Shown here piece by piece: positions 21,618 to 30,783 of a stretch of 64,000 bases of DNA. The stretch is taken from contig NZ_CP010552.1 in NCBI RefSeq assembly GCF_001293165.1, positions 1,116,001-1,180,000 on the forward strand, given 5' to 3'. Both the position numbers and the translations under genes were made by a program. How positions within the stretch are numbered: position 1 is the first letter of the stretch; the number at the start of each line of letters is the position of its first letter. The stretch is from Candidatus Thioglobus autotrophicus. GTDB lineage: Bacteria; Pseudomonadota; Gammaproteobacteria; PS1; Pseudothioglobaceae. The notes below the pieces were generated by a model. It saw nothing but the letters and a program-made list of their open reading frames with translations. It was not told where the DNA came from and did no database searches.

Positions 21618-22649
21618 TTATTCAGCTGCCAAAAAGCCCATATTATGTTTGCTGATCATGTCTAGTGCAACACCACCACCGCGAGCAACACAGGTTAGCG
21701 GATCGTCAGCAATGCGAACAGGCAGATTGGTTTCTTGGTTGATTAATTTATCAAGTCCGTCTAGTAGTGCACCACCACCCGTTAGCACTAAGCCGTTTTC
21801 AGCAATGTCTGAGCTAAGCTCTGGTGGTGTTTTTTCCAATGCCGTTCTAACAGAGCTAACAATGGTTTTAAGTGGCTCTTGTAGCGCTTCAAGGATTTCA
21901 GAATTGGTAATCTCGAAACTAACAGGGATTCCTTTGGCAACATCTCTACCTCTAAACTCAATTTTTTTAACCACGTTGGTTTTAAATGCAGATCCTACCT
22001 CTTCTTTGATTTGCTCCGCTGTTGCTGGGCCAATGATAATGCCGTGCTCTCGACGTACAAACTTGACAATGGTGTCATCAAAGACATCACCACCAACACG
22101 TAAAGAGTCAGAATAAACAATACCATTAAGTGACATAATAGCGATTTCAGTAGTACCACCACCAATATCGATCACCATAGCACCCGATGCTTCCTCAATC
22201 GCCATACCAGCGCCGAGTGCCGCTGCCATAGGCTCTTCAATAAGATATACATCACGCGCACCCGCACCAACTGCACTTTCTTTAATCGCGCGACGCTCAA
22301 CCTGAGTAGCGCCACAAGGAACACAAATTAGTACTTTAGGGCTTGGTGAGAAAAATCCAGAGCGTAATACTTTACGAATAAAGTGTTGTAGCATTTTTTC
22401 AGTCACTTTAAAATCAGCAATCACGCCGTCTTTCATCGGGCGAATAGCTTCAATTGATCCAGGCGTTCTACCCAACATGCTTTTAGCATCTTGACCTACT
22501 GCAATCACAGTGGCTTCCATTGAGCCTCTATCTTGGCGAATTGCCACAACTGAAGGCTCGTTTAAAACAATCTGGCCATCCATATAAATAAGTGTATTGG
22601 CAGTACCCAAATCAATTGAAAGACTTTGTGCCTTGAAAAAATCAAACAT
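21618..22649 (-). CDS. mreB: Rod-shape determining actin homologue MreB
   Basis: MreB polymerises into membrane-bound filaments that guide side-wall synthesis, so this cell is expected to be rod-like. The 343-residue protein has the actin-type phosphate loops [12 protein letters not shown] at the start and [12 protein letters not shown] near residue 164, and LTGGGALL near residue 287. The length is normal. It heads the mreBCD-mrdA operon and is divergent from fumarase with a 90-base gap. Confidence 0.98.
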   Translation of the reverse strand: MFDFFKAQSLSIDLGTANTLIYMDGQIVLNEPSVVAIRQDRGSMEATVIAVGQDAKSMLGRTPGSIEAIRPMKDGVIADFKVTEKMLQHFIRKVLRSGFFSPSPKVLICVPCGATQVERRAIKESAVGAGARDVYLIEEPMAAALGAGMAIEEASGAMVIDIGGGTTEIAIMSLNGIVYSDSLRVGGDVFDDTIVKFVRREHGIIIGPATAEQIKEEVGSAFKTNVVKKIEFRGRDVAKGIPVSFEITNSEILEALQEPLKTIVSSVRTALEKTPPELSSDIAENGLVLTGGGALLDGLDKLINQETNLPVRIADDPLTCVARGGGVALDMISKHNMGFLAAE

Positions 22650-22739
22650 AAAAATTCCTGATTAATTATTAGTGAAATAAAGAGATATAATACTATAAAT
22701 CATTGGTAAAAATACAACAATCCTAAAGGTGGTAAAAAT

Positions 22740-24230
22740 ATGAAAATTCAGCAAAAACATGTGATTGAGAGCATCTTTAATGCCTTGCAATATATTTCTT
22801 ATTACCATTCGCCTGATTTTATTCAAGCCATGGCAAAAGCCTACGAAAAAGAAACGCATGATACTGCTAAAAACGCCATTGCACAGATTCTGATCAACTC
22901 AAAAATGGCCGCCCTGGGGAAAAGACCTTTGTGTCAAGATACTGGTATTGTTAATGTATTTGTTGAAGTGGGTATGGATGTAACTTGGGAGGCAGAGCTT
23001 TCCTTGGATGAAATGATTAACGAAGGCGTAAGACAGGCCTTTACGTTCGATAAAAATCCATTGCGTGCCTCGATTGTTAAAGACCCTTTGTTTTCAAGAG
23101 AAAACACTAAGGATAATACTCCGGCTGTTATTCATTCAAAAGTGGTAAAGGGCGATCAGCTCAATTTTATTGTTGCTGCCAAAGGCTGCGGTTCTGAAAA
23201 TAAAGCAAAATTCGCCATTCTTAATCCTTCTGCCAGTGTGGCTGATTGGGTGCTTGATATGATTCCAACTATGGGCGCAGGCTGGTGCCCACCTGGGATT
23301 ATTGGTATTGGTGTGGGCGGCACCGCAGAAAAAGCCATGCTCATGGCTAAAGAAAGCTTGTTAGATCCTATTGATATTACGGATATTGCTCAAAAAACCA
23401 ACCCCACTAACCTTGAAAAACTCCGCTTAGAATTGCTAGAAAAGATTAATAATTTAGGAATTGGCGCTCAAGGTTTGGGCGGATTAACAACTGTACTGGA
23501 TGTTAAGATTAAAGATTACCCAACACACGCTGCCTCACAAGCAGTTGCCATGATTCCTAATTGCGCTGCCACGCGGCATTTGCATTTTTCTATGGACGGC
23601 TCAGGCGTGGCAAAGTTGCCAACAGTTGATATGAGTATTTATCCTCAGTTAGAAATGGATTATTCAAAATATAAACACGTTGATTTGAATGCGCTAACGC
23701 GAGAGCAAATGAATGATTGGAAGATTGGCGATACTTTGTTATTAACAGGTACGATTATCACCGGTCGTGATGCAGCGCATGCACGCCTGAAAAAAATGCT
23801 AGACAATGGCGAAGGCTTGCCAAAAGGTGTTGATTTTGATAATAAGTTTATTTATTATGTGGGTCCAGTAGACGCTGTGGGCGATGAAATCATTGGCCCT
23901 GCAGGGCCAACAACAGCCACCCGTATGGATAGATATACCGATATGATGCTTGATAATACCAATATTTTAGGCATGATCGGCAAGGCTGAGCGCGGTGAAA
24001 AAACGGCCAAAAGTATCAAAAAGCATAAGTCTAGCTATTTGATTGCTGTTGGCGGGGCGGCGTATTTGATTTCTAAATCTATCAAGAAGGCTGAAAAAAT
24101 TGCCTTTGCAGACATGGGTATGGAAGCAATTTACGAATTTGAAGTAGAGAATATGCCAGTTACAGTTGCAGTCGATAGCCAAGGTAAGAATATTCATGAC
24201 ATTTTTCAAACGATTCAAAATCTTAAATAG
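22740..24230 (+). CDS. fumA: Class I (iron-sulfur) fumarate hydratase
   Basis: This enzyme interconverts fumarate and malate in the TCA cycle using an oxygen-sensitive 4Fe-4S cluster. The 496-residue single chain joins the alpha (N-terminal) and beta (C-terminal, from about residue 300) domains. Conserved cysteine segments include PLCQDTG near residue 63, GCGSENKAKFA near 148 and IPNCAATRHLHF near 276. The length matches single-chain class I fumarases. AAGGTGG lies before the ATG. The gene is monocistronic, followed by the RNase P RNA gene. Confidence 0.95.
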   Translation: MKIQQKHVIESIFNALQYISYYHSPDFIQAMAKAYEKETHDTAKNAIAQILINSKMAALGKRPLCQDTGIVNVFVEVGMDVTWEAELSLDEMINEGVRQAFTFDKNPLRASIVKDPLFSRENTKDNTPAVIHSKVVKGDQLNFIVAAKGCGSENKAKFAILNPSASVADWVLDMIPTMGAGWCPPGIIGIGVGGTAEKAMLMAKESLLDPIDITDIAQKTNPTNLEKLRLELLEKINNLGIGAQGLGGLTTVLDVKIKDYPTHAASQAVAMIPNCAATRHLHFSMDGSGVAKLPTVDMSIYPQLEMDYSKYKHVDLNALTREQMNDWKIGDTLLLTGTIITGRDAAHARLKKMLDNGEGLPKGVDFDNKFIYYVGPVDAVGDEIIGPAGPTTATRMDRYTDMMLDNTNILGMIGKAERGEKTAKSIKKHKSSYLIAVGGAAYLISKSIKKAEKIAFADMGMEAIYEFEVENMPVTVAVDSQGKNIHDIFQTIQNLK

Positions 24231-24309
24231 CCCTTAATTTTCTCAAACTTTGTTCGTAAATTTTGAGTGAGTGTAACCATGATAATACTAAGCTAGTATA
24301 ATAAGCCTC

Positions 24310-24649
24310 GAAGTTGGTCGGATGGTCGCTGGTAGGTTTGCTTATCAGAGGAAAGTCCGGGCTCCATAGAGCAAAGTGCTAGCTAACAGCTAGGTAGGGT
24401 GACCTAATGGAAAGTGCTGCAGAGATTTAAACCGCCTGTTTCGGCAGGTAAGGGTGAGAAGGTGCGGTAAGAGCGCACCGCGCGGAAGGCAACAACCGTG
24501 GCAAGGTAAACCCCACTTGGAGCAAGCTCAAATAGGCTACCATTGATGCGGCTCGCATAAGGTAGCGGGTAGAGTGCTAAAGGGTATTGGTGACAATGCG
24601 CGTAGATGAATGACTATCTATTACAGAACCCGGCTTATAGACTAACTTC
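24310..24649 (+). ncRNA. rnpB: RNase P RNA, class A
   Basis: This is the catalytic RNA that trims tRNA 5' ends. The ends GAAGTTGGTC (24310-24319) and GACTAACTTC (24640-24649) pair to form helix P1. The conserved core is present: GAGGAAAGTCCGGGCTCC near 24348, the GGTAAGGGTGAGAAGGTG region, AGAGCGCACCGCG, AACCCCACTTGGAGCAAG, and ACAGAACCCGGCTTATAG near the 3' end, which includes the P4 strand. The length of about 340 is normal for gammaproteobacteria. A T-rich stretch follows but no clear terminator hairpin. The 168 bases between rnpB and the next gene hold nothing else recognisable. Confidence 0.96.
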
Positions 24650-24817
24650 TTACTTCTTCTTTTTTCTTTCTACTTTGTTAAGTTTTAAGAAAATACTCAA
24701 TCACATGGTTTTATCCATGTTCAGTCTTATTTTTTAATACTTGCCTCGCATAAAGTAAAAAATAATTGTAATAAGCTAATTATTGAAATTCCTATTTAAT
24801 TGTTGTAGAATGAAACA

Positions 24818-25090
24818 ATGAGCAGATTTCAAAAAATCTTATTAATGGTGTTGCTAGTCTTGTCGGTGAGTGTGTCGGCTGATAAAGCTATATTCTATTC
24901 TGATGACAAGGTTACAATTTATACGGATAACACCGTTGTACAAACTGGCAAAACCACTGCGCCGATATTTGCAGCTTCGAGCACTTGGGTGGAAGAAGAT
25001 TATTTTACTCAGCAAGAAAAATATTGCGAAGTGGATTCTGTTTACAAAGGTAAGTTAAAAATACTTTCGCAAGGTTTTAAAAACCGCTAA
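24818..25090 (+). CDS. Small secreted protein of unknown function
   Basis: This 90-residue product has a convincing signal peptide (about residues 1-21, VLSVSVSA) and a short mature part rich in threonine and aromatic residues, with a single cysteine in KYCEVDSVYKGKL. No family is recognised. It overlaps the convergent dctM by 14 bases. An AT-rich promoter-like stretch precedes it. The signal peptide is the main support that it is a real gene. Confidence 0.6.
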   Translation: MSRFQKILLMVLLVLSVSVSADKAIFYSDDKVTIYTDNTVVQTGKTTAPIFAASSTWVEEDYFTQQEKYCEVDSVYKGKLKILSQGFKNR

Positions 25091-26372
25091 ATCCATACCA
25101 ACTTGGAAAGACGATTAAGCTAATTAAAACACTCACTTGTATAATAATAAAAGGCATAACCCCTTTGTAAATATCCGTAGTTTTAATAGAGGCTGGTGCA
25201 ACACCTTTGAGATAGAACAGACTAAAGCCAAATGGTGGCGTAAGAAAAGAGGCCTGTAAATTCATCGCAATCAAAATTGCAAACCACTCCATGTCAATAC
25301 CAAGAGATAAAGCGATTGGGTAGAAAATCGGCACAATAATGAGTGATATTTCAATAAAATCAATAAAGAATCCCAGGATAAGGATGATCAGCATTGAGAT
25401 TAAAATAAAACTCATTTCTTTAGCAGGCAAGCCCATGATGAATGCTTCAAGCACGGTATCACCACCTGTATAAGTAAACACCATGGAAAATGCTGTTGCG
25501 CCGACTAAAATAGCAAATACCATTGAAGTAACTTTAACAGTTTCAATGCTGGCCTCGCGCACCATATTCCAGTTAAGTCGCCTATAGGCTAATGCTAAAA
25601 ACAAAGAGCCAACCGCACCAATAGAGGCAGATTCAGTCGGTGTAGCAATACCACTAAAGATAGAGCCTAGCACGGCAATAATCAAAGCGAGAGGTGGAAT
25701 AACAGCTTTGGCTACTAGCCAGTATTTTGCACCACTTGATAGATGGCTGTTCTTGTTAGAAGAAGCGGGCGCAGCTTCTTTGTCTAAATGCGAAATGATT
25801 AGTACATACAAGATATAACTACCCACCAGGACTAATGACGGCATAACCGCACTGCGGAAAAGGTCACCAACAGGCACCCCTAAAACATCCGCCAAAATAA
25901 TTAATACAATAGAAGGTGGAATAATTTGCCCCAAGGTTCCTGAAGCGCAAATAACCCCCGTTGACAGTGTTTTTTTATAATTATGCTTAAGCATAACTGG
26001 CAGTGAGATAACGCCCATGGCGATAACACTTGCACCAACTACGCCAGTAGAGGCAGCGAGCAAAGAGCCTACTAAGATAGTTGAAACTGCCAACCCACCT
26101 CGCATACCACCAAATAAATCTCCCATAGCTTCAAGCAATTGTTCAGCCAATTTGGTTTTTTGTAGAACAATACCCATAAAGATAAACAAAGGTACTGCCA
26201 TTAAAATGGTGTTTTGCATCACACTCATAATGCGATAAGGCATAAACCCAAATAGATTAACACCTTCAGTGAGTGTGCCAAAAATAACTGCTACACCAGC
26301 AAAGGTAAAGGCGACTGGAAAGCCTATCATTAACAGCATTAAGGTAACACCAAACATGATTAATCCAATCAT
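25077..26372 (-). CDS. dctM: TRAP transporter large permease
   Basis: DctM is the multi-spanning subunit of a sodium-driven TRAP transporter that imports organic acids delivered by the periplasmic DctP. The 431-residue protein has about 11-12 membrane segments and conserved sequences such as MAVPLFIFMGIVL near residue 55 and GQIIPPSIVLIILADVLGVPVGDLF near residue 148. It starts 4 bases inside the dctQ end, so the two membrane subunits are translationally coupled. Confidence 0.95.
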   Translation of the reverse strand: MIGLIMFGVTLMLLMIGFPVAFTFAGVAVIFGTLTEGVNLFGFMPYRIMSVMQNTILMAVPLFIFMGIVLQKTKLAEQLLEAMGDLFGGMRGGLAVSTILVGSLLAASTGVVGASVIAMGVISLPVMLKHNYKKTLSTGVICASGTLGQIIPPSIVLIILADVLGVPVGDLFRSAVMPSLVLVGSYILYVLIISHLDKEAAPASSNKNSHLSSGAKYWLVAKAVIPPLALIIAVLGSIFSGIATPTESASIGAVGSLFLALAYRRLNWNMVREASIETVKVTSMVFAILVGATAFSMVFTYTGGDTVLEAFIMGLPAKEMSFILISMLIILILGFFIDFIEISLIIVPIFYPIALSLGIDMEWFAILIAMNLQASFLTPPFGFSLFYLKGVAPASIKTTDIYKGVMPFIIIQVSVLISLIVFPSWYGFSGF

Positions 26373-26794
26373 TGTTTTAATACCTTGTAGTTATCTTTGG
26401 CAAATAAAGTGCCTGAAATAATCACTAGAATAAAGCTAATGGGAATAATGCTTTTAATGATAAATCGGTGGGTTAATCCGCCAGGATCACCACTTTGTTC
26501 GTTAATTGTGTAAGCACCATAAGCAAAATCAAGTCCATAATAAGTAATTAAAAGACTAATGGGTAGGATAAAAATAACAAAGCCGATAAGGTTGATTAGG
26601 GCTTGTTTTTTTGGTAATAGGTTGGCATAAAAAATATCGACTCGTACATGCGCATCAGTTTGTAATGTGTATGAAATTCCGAGTAAAAAAAGCGAAGAAA
26701 ATAGGTGCCATTCCATTTCCTGCAAAGCGATAGATGAATTATTGAAGGCGTAGCGAAGTACAACATCAATAAAGACATTAAAGATAGTTAGCAA
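26369..26794 (-). CDS. dctQ: TRAP transporter small permease
   Basis: DctQ is the four-helix small membrane subunit that pairs with DctM. Reading from a TTG at 26794 gives 141 residues beginning MLTIFNVFIDVVLRYAFN, which removes about half of the first membrane helix and the N-terminal lead. The same frame is open upstream to 26856 (a TAG lies beyond) and would add IRSIYTRWLENLTIGLLL, just the kind of N-terminus DctQ proteins have. No ATG, GTG or other TTG is available there; an AUU at 26849-26851, overlapping the dctP stop, would give about 160 residues. A 13-bp perfect hairpin lies over these codons. The family call is firm, the start is not. Confidence 0.85.
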   Translation of the reverse strand: MLTIFNVFIDVVLRYAFNNSSIALQEMEWHLFSSLFLLGISYTLQTDAHVRVDIFYANLLPKKQALINLIGFVIFILPISLLITYYGLDFAYGAYTINEQSGDPGGLTHRFIIKSIIPISFILVIISGTLFAKDNYKVLKQ

Positions 26795-26800
26795 TAAAAG

Positions 26801-26829
26801 CCCGATGGTTAGATTTTCTAACCATCGGG
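26801..26829 (-). promoter_or_regulatory. 13-bp perfect hairpin between dctP and dctQ
   Basis: CCCGATGGTTAGA and TCTAACCATCGGG pair perfectly around a 3-base loop; on the minus strand CTTTTATTG follows, a weak T-run. It lies 17 bases after the dctP stop. It may act as a processing or attenuation site that keeps dctP mRNA in excess over dctQM, as is usual for binding-protein transporters, or it may be a leaky terminator. The same bases also read as plausible N-terminal dctQ codons. Confidence 0.65.
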
Positions 26830-26846
26830 TATAGATTGATCGAATT

Positions 26847-27950
26847 TTAATTGCCTAAAGCATTAAGATAAGATTGATCAGAAATTGCAGTCCAAGCACG
26901 TGCTTTCGCTAAATAAGCCTGCTGAGAGTCAATAATTTCTTTAGCAACTGGATCTGATTTAGCGCGCTCTTCTAGTAGTTCAGTATTAGCCTGCTTCAAA
27001 GCATCAAAGACGGGTTTAGGGAATGTCTTAACCTGGATATTTGGATAATCCTTTTTCATAGTTGCCCAGTTTTTTGCACTAGCGTATTCTGAATGTGCGT
27101 ACATATCATAAGCGGCAAGCTCCATAGCATTCGTTAAAATATCTTGCAAGTCTTTTGGTAGTGAGTTTAATTTTTTCAAATTAATCAAGAATTGCAATTC
27201 TGTTGCTGGTTCGTGCCAACCCGTGTAGTAATACGGAGCAACTTTATGAAAGCCCATGCGTAAATCTAGCGACGGACCCACCCATTCTAGCGCATCAATC
27301 GTACCGCGATCAAGTGCTGTGTAGAGCTCACCCGCTGGAATGTTGGTAGGTTTGGCACCTACTTTGGCCATTACATCACCCGCAAATCCAGGGATGCGCA
27401 TCTTTAAACCTTGAAGATCTTCAACTGTGTTGATTTCTTTTTTAAACCAGCCACCCATTTGGTTGCCTGTATTACCGCCAATAATAGACTTCATGCCGTG
27501 TTTGGCATAGACTTTGTCCATAAGTTCCTGACCGCCACCATATGCAAACCAAGCGTGCTGTTCAGAAGCCGTCATACCAAATGGCATGGTGGTAAAGTAC
27601 AATGTATTCGCATCTTTGCCTTTCCAGTAGTATGAGGCTGAATGGCCTAAATCATATTGACCAGATTTTACAAAATCAAAAATACCTAGTGCTGATTTAT
27701 GCTTGTTCTTTGAATCGATTCTAATCGCTAAACGCCCGCCAGACATATCATGAGCGAGCTGTGCAAATTTTTTGGTAGCATCGCCAAAAACAGGGAAGTT
27801 GCTAGGCCAAGTTTCGGCCAACGTTAAGGTGTAGACCTTATTATCTTGTTTTGCTTCAGTTGCTTTGTCGTCTCCATCAAACCAGCCAGCGTTTGCATTG
27901 GTTATGGTGACAAGTGCAACTGCTGTAAATAATTGCATTAATTTTTTCAT
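26847..27950 (-). CDS. dctP: TRAP transporter substrate-binding protein
   Basis: This periplasmic receptor captures the substrate for the DctQM permease. The 367-residue protein has a signal peptide (about residues 1-21) and the DctP-family core, including IPAGELYTALDRGTIDALEWVGP near residue 212 and YYYTGWHEPATELQ. The last segment resembles the TakP-type receptors for 2-oxo acids, so pyruvate-like acids are a reasonable but unproven substrate. Its ribosome-binding site contains GAGGAGAGA, the same nine bases as soxX and soxA. It heads dctP-dctQ-dctM. Confidence 0.93.
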   Translation of the reverse strand: MKKLMQLFTAVALVTITNANAGWFDGDDKATEAKQDNKVYTLTLAETWPSNFPVFGDATKKFAQLAHDMSGGRLAIRIDSKNKHKSALGIFDFVKSGQYDLGHSASYYWKGKDANTLYFTTMPFGMTASEQHAWFAYGGGQELMDKVYAKHGMKSIIGGNTGNQMGGWFKKEINTVEDLQGLKMRIPGFAGDVMAKVGAKPTNIPAGELYTALDRGTIDALEWVGPSLDLRMGFHKVAPYYYTGWHEPATELQFLINLKKLNSLPKDLQDILTNAMELAAYDMYAHSEYASAKNWATMKKDYPNIQVKTFPKPVFDALKQANTELLEERAKSDPVAKEIIDSQQAYLAKARAWTAISDQSYLNALGN

Positions 27951-27968
27951 CGTCTCTCCTCGTTGAGA

Positions 27969-28757
27969 TTAATTTTTAACCTGTGCCAAAACAGCACGGT
28001 CTTTGGAATTATAGTCCTTGAAAGTCTGAATGTGGGTAAAATTTTCTGTTAATAATTCAACAATTCTAGCTTGTTGATCGTGGCCATGTTCAAGTAGTAA
28101 AAAGCCATTATTTTCAAGATGATTAGGCGCTTGATTAATAATAATTCTAATATCATCCAAGCCATCTTTTCCTGCTGTGAGCGCACTAATTGGCTCGAAA
28201 CTCAAATCGTCAAGATAGCTGTCATTTTCTTCAATATAAGGTGGATTAGAAATAATCAAATCAAATGTCTGGTCAGCTACAGGCTCAAACCAACCGCCTT
28301 GTAAAAATTCAATCTGAGTGGTGGCGTTGGATTTTGCCACCTCAAGCGCTTGAGCTGAGTAGTCAGTTGCGCTCACTTGCCAGTGCGGGTTTTTATCTGC
28401 CAAAGTAATGGCAATAATGCCACTACCTGTGCCCAAGTCTAATACCTTTAAGTCTTGATTTGAATAAGGAAGTTCTAGAGCAATATCAATCAACAGCTCG
28501 GTTTCTGGGCGTGGAATAAGGGTATCAGGCGTCACTTTAAAATCCAAATGATAAAAGCCACGATTACCACTTAAATACGCAAAAGGCATGCCTTTCTGTC
28601 TTTTTAGAATAAAGCTTTCTAGGCGAGATTTTTCACCCAAGCTGAGCTGGTAATGGTTGTTTGAAATAAGCTCGGTACCACTTTTTTCCAGCACCAAAGA
28701 TAAAAGTGGTGCAATATCAATCGCACCACTTTTAAGGTAGTCTTGGACGGTTTTCAA
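27969..28757 (-). CDS. prmC: Release-factor glutamine methyltransferase
   Basis: PrmC methylates the glutamine of the GGQ motif in peptide-chain release factors. The 262-residue protein has the N-terminal helical domain and a SAM-binding fold with VLDLGTGSGIIAITLA near residue 105 and the catalytic NPPYIEE near residue 171. It usually lies next to prfA, which is not seen here. It begins 3 bases after the stop of the rhodanese-like gene. Confidence 0.95.
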   Translation of the reverse strand: MKTVQDYLKSGAIDIAPLLSLVLEKSGTELISNNHYQLSLGEKSRLESFILKRQKGMPFAYLSGNRGFYHLDFKVTPDTLIPRPETELLIDIALELPYSNQDLKVLDLGTGSGIIAITLADKNPHWQVSATDYSAQALEVAKSNATTQIEFLQGGWFEPVADQTFDLIISNPPYIEENDSYLDDLSFEPISALTAGKDGLDDIRIIINQAPNHLENNGFLLLEHGHDQQARIVELLTENFTHIQTFKDYNSKDRAVLAQVKN

Positions 28758-28760
28758 GGT

Positions 28761-29387
28761 TTATAGCTTGACAGTCGTCAACCCTAGAGATTTCCAGTTT
28801 TGCATGCCACCACGGAAATATTTAATTTTAGCAGCTGGGTAGCCGTAGCTAAGTAGCGCTTTGACCGCCGCAGGCGTTTGTCCACACCAAATACCGTTGC
28901 AATACATCACCAAGGTTTTGGCGTAAGTAAAGTCAAACACATCATCTACTTGCACACCAAGCTGATCTTCCATGATCTCTAGCGCTTTATCTTTTTTCTT
29001 GAATTTGGTATATGGAATATTAACTGCAGTCGGTATGCCACCTGAAATCGTTACCCAGTTTGGAGTGCGAGTATCGATCACCATGATTGAATCATCACCA
29101 GAAGATTTTTGTTTGACATAATTAATCATATCAAGCTCACCAATAGTTTCAACCAAGTTCGGTGCAAACGGGTTCATGGGTTGGATTTTCCCACGTGCAG
29201 TTTTTAGGTAAAAATCAGAAATTTCATTATCCTGATCTTGATCACGCTGTAGTTTGACAGTTTTGTCATTATGCATAACCTCAATCGAAACTACTCCCGG
29301 AGACATAAACACTTGTTTGGTTTTTTCGCCTTCGGCACTGGCCATAAGCGGTAGTGTACTTATTAATAAAATTGCTAATTTATTCAT
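28761..29387 (-). CDS. Secreted rhodanese-like protein, CNGxWC type (paralogue 1)
   Basis: This 208-residue protein has a signal peptide (about residues 1-18), a conserved lead segment (KLQRDQDQDNEI, GKIQPMNPFAPNLVETIGELDMINYV) and a rhodanese domain whose active-site loop reads CNGIWCGQTP near residue 160. Rhodanese domains transfer sulfane sulfur through the first loop cysteine; the second cysteine three residues on is unusual. Two close relatives lie at 46825 and 47586. The periplasmic location suggests a role in handling thiosulfate-derived sulfur, an inference from the family and the sox-containing genome. GAGGAGAAA precedes the start. It is between rnfE and prmC, probably in one transcript. 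Confidence 0.85.
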   Translation of the reverse strand: MNKLAILLISTLPLMASAEGEKTKQVFMSPGVVSIEVMHNDKTVKLQRDQDQDNEISDFYLKTARGKIQPMNPFAPNLVETIGELDMINYVKQKSSGDDSIMVIDTRTPNWVTISGGIPTAVNIPYTKFKKKDKALEIMEDQLGVQVDDVFDFTYAKTLVMYCNGIWCGQTPAAVKALLSYGYPAAKIKYFRGGMQNWKSLGLTTVKL

Positions 29388-29404
29388 TTCTTTCTCCTCT
29401 TTTT

Positions 29405-30040
29405 TTAAACTTTTTTTAAATCAAAATAATTTTTAACCGCCACAATCAGCCCTAAGCCAATAAACGCCCCGGGCGGCAATACGGCTAATAACGTGCCTTG
29501 ATAATCTTCAAATACGGTAATGCTTAGGGTGTCGCCCAAAGAGCCAAGTATTAAAGAAGATTGATCAAATAAAGTGCCTGAGCCAATTAGCTCGCGCATA
29601 GCACCTAAAATAACCAAAATAATAGAAAATCCCACGCCCATCATCAGCCCATCAAGTGCTGATTTATCCCAGCTATTTTTGCTCGCGTAAGCTTCTGCTC
29701 GCGCCAGAATTGCACAATTAGTAACGATCAGAGGTACAAAAATACCCAAAATCAAATACAGATCATAAAAATATGATTGCATTAATAGCTCAACAATCGT
29801 CACAAATGAGGCGATTAATAAGACAAAAATGGGAATACGAACTTCCTTGCGAATCTGATTTCTAAAGACTGATACTGTTATATTTGAAGCAACCAATACA
29901 AAAGTTGTCGCTAGTCCCAAGCCAATTGCATTAACGATGTTATTAGTCACCGCCAAAAGTGGACACAAGCCCAACAGCGCCACCAAAGCTTGGTTGTTGG
30001 TCCACAGGCCGTTTTTAGCAATTTTAAGATAATCGTTCAT
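29405..30040 (-). CDS. rnfE: Electron transport complex subunit RnfE/RsxE
   Basis: RnfE is a membrane subunit of the Rnf complex, which moves electrons between ferredoxin and NADH coupled to ion flow. The 211-residue protein has six membrane segments and the family pattern [23 protein letters not shown] near residue 25 and [19 protein letters not shown] near residue 103, shared with NqrD; gene size and the [17 protein letters not shown] end fit RnfE. The other rnf genes are not here: upstream is an accessory island, so rnfE is either separated from its operon or the island marks a break in it. Confidence 0.9.
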   Translation of the reverse strand: MNDYLKIAKNGLWTNNQALVALLGLCPLLAVTNNIVNAIGLGLATTFVLVASNITVSVFRNQIRKEVRIPIFVLLIASFVTIVELLMQSYFYDLYLILGIFVPLIVTNCAILARAEAYASKNSWDKSALDGLMMGVGFSIILVILGAMRELIGSGTLFDQSSLILGSLGDTLSITVFEDYQGTLLAVLPPGAFIGLGLIVAVKNYFDLKKV

Positions 30041-30170
30041 AAGCTTTAATTATATCAATAACTATCCATTGGAAAGCGGCTTAAATATTGATACTAAAAA
30101 TTTCGCAAATTTTGGAAATTACAGTACACAGCCTAACAAGTAAGACTTGTTTAGGTTGATTAACGGCTAA

Positions 30171-30452
30171 AACCCCTGGGATCCGAATAAAGCAAAAACC
30201 AATCTGTCAAAGCACAAAATAAACTTTGAAGATGCTGTTTCTATTTTTAAAGATAAAAATGCTATTTCAATTTATGATGATAAACACAGTATCCATGAGG
30301 ATAGATGGGTTACAATTGGTTTAGATGATAAAACAAGAATGCTGGTTGTTATTCATTCATTTGTTATTATTGATAAAAATGATTGTAACGTAAGAATTAT
30401 TAGCGCTAGGAAGGCAACAAAATTAGAGAATAAAGTATATCAACAAGGATAA
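30171..30452 (+). pseudogene. brnT: BrnT-type toxin gene lacking a normal start
   Basis: The frame reads NPWDPNKAKTNLSKHKINFEDAVSIFKD at its beginning and RIISARKATKLENKVYQQG at its end, matching the whole BrnT (DUF497) ribonuclease toxin apart from the first few residues. An in-frame TAA lies directly upstream at 30168-30170, and the only early potential start is an unlikely CTG; the first ATG is more than halfway in. The toxin therefore appears disabled by loss or mutation of its 5' end, unless a non-standard start is used. The rest is free of stops, suggesting recent damage. It is followed after 2 bases by the antitoxin gene. Confidence 0.75.
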
Positions 30453-30454
30453 TC

Positions 30455-30667
30455 ATGGAAGCAGAATACGATTTTACAAAGGGAGAAAGAGGTAAGTTTT
30501 ATAATAAAAACGCTCAATTTCATTTGCCTATTTATCTCGAGCCAGAAGTTGAAAAATTTTTTATTAAATTAGCAAAGAAGCAAGAGAGCAACTTAACAAA
30601 AATTGTTAATAGTTTGCTTTATAAAGATAAAGAGTTGATTGAGATAGCAAATAGAAAATCTTCATAA
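30455..30667 (+). CDS. brnA: BrnA-type antitoxin
   Basis: This 70-residue protein matches short CopG/BrnA-like antitoxins: the start EAEYDFTKGERGKFY, followed by NAQFHLPIYLEPEVEKFF and a ribbon-helix-helix-like end with NLTKIVNSLLYKDKELIE. Such proteins neutralise BrnT and repress their own operon. It is intact although its toxin partner is damaged. AAGGAT lies before the ATG, overlapping the end of brnT. Confidence 0.8.
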   Translation: MEAEYDFTKGERGKFYNKNAQFHLPIYLEPEVEKFFIKLAKKQESNLTKIVNSLLYKDKELIEIANRKSS

Positions 30668-30783
30668 AAGCTTAATATTTTAGGATCGTTAATTAGCGAT
30701 GAGCTTACTGAGGCTGTAGGCTATCCGAATAGCTTGGCGGTTAAGGTTGGGTTGAGGTTTTAAGCTTGTAATAATTGTTAACT

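Noticed and set aside
21649-22116. Long open frame opposite mreB
   Set aside because: It is antisense to a highly conserved gene, with no ribosome-binding site or recognisable product.
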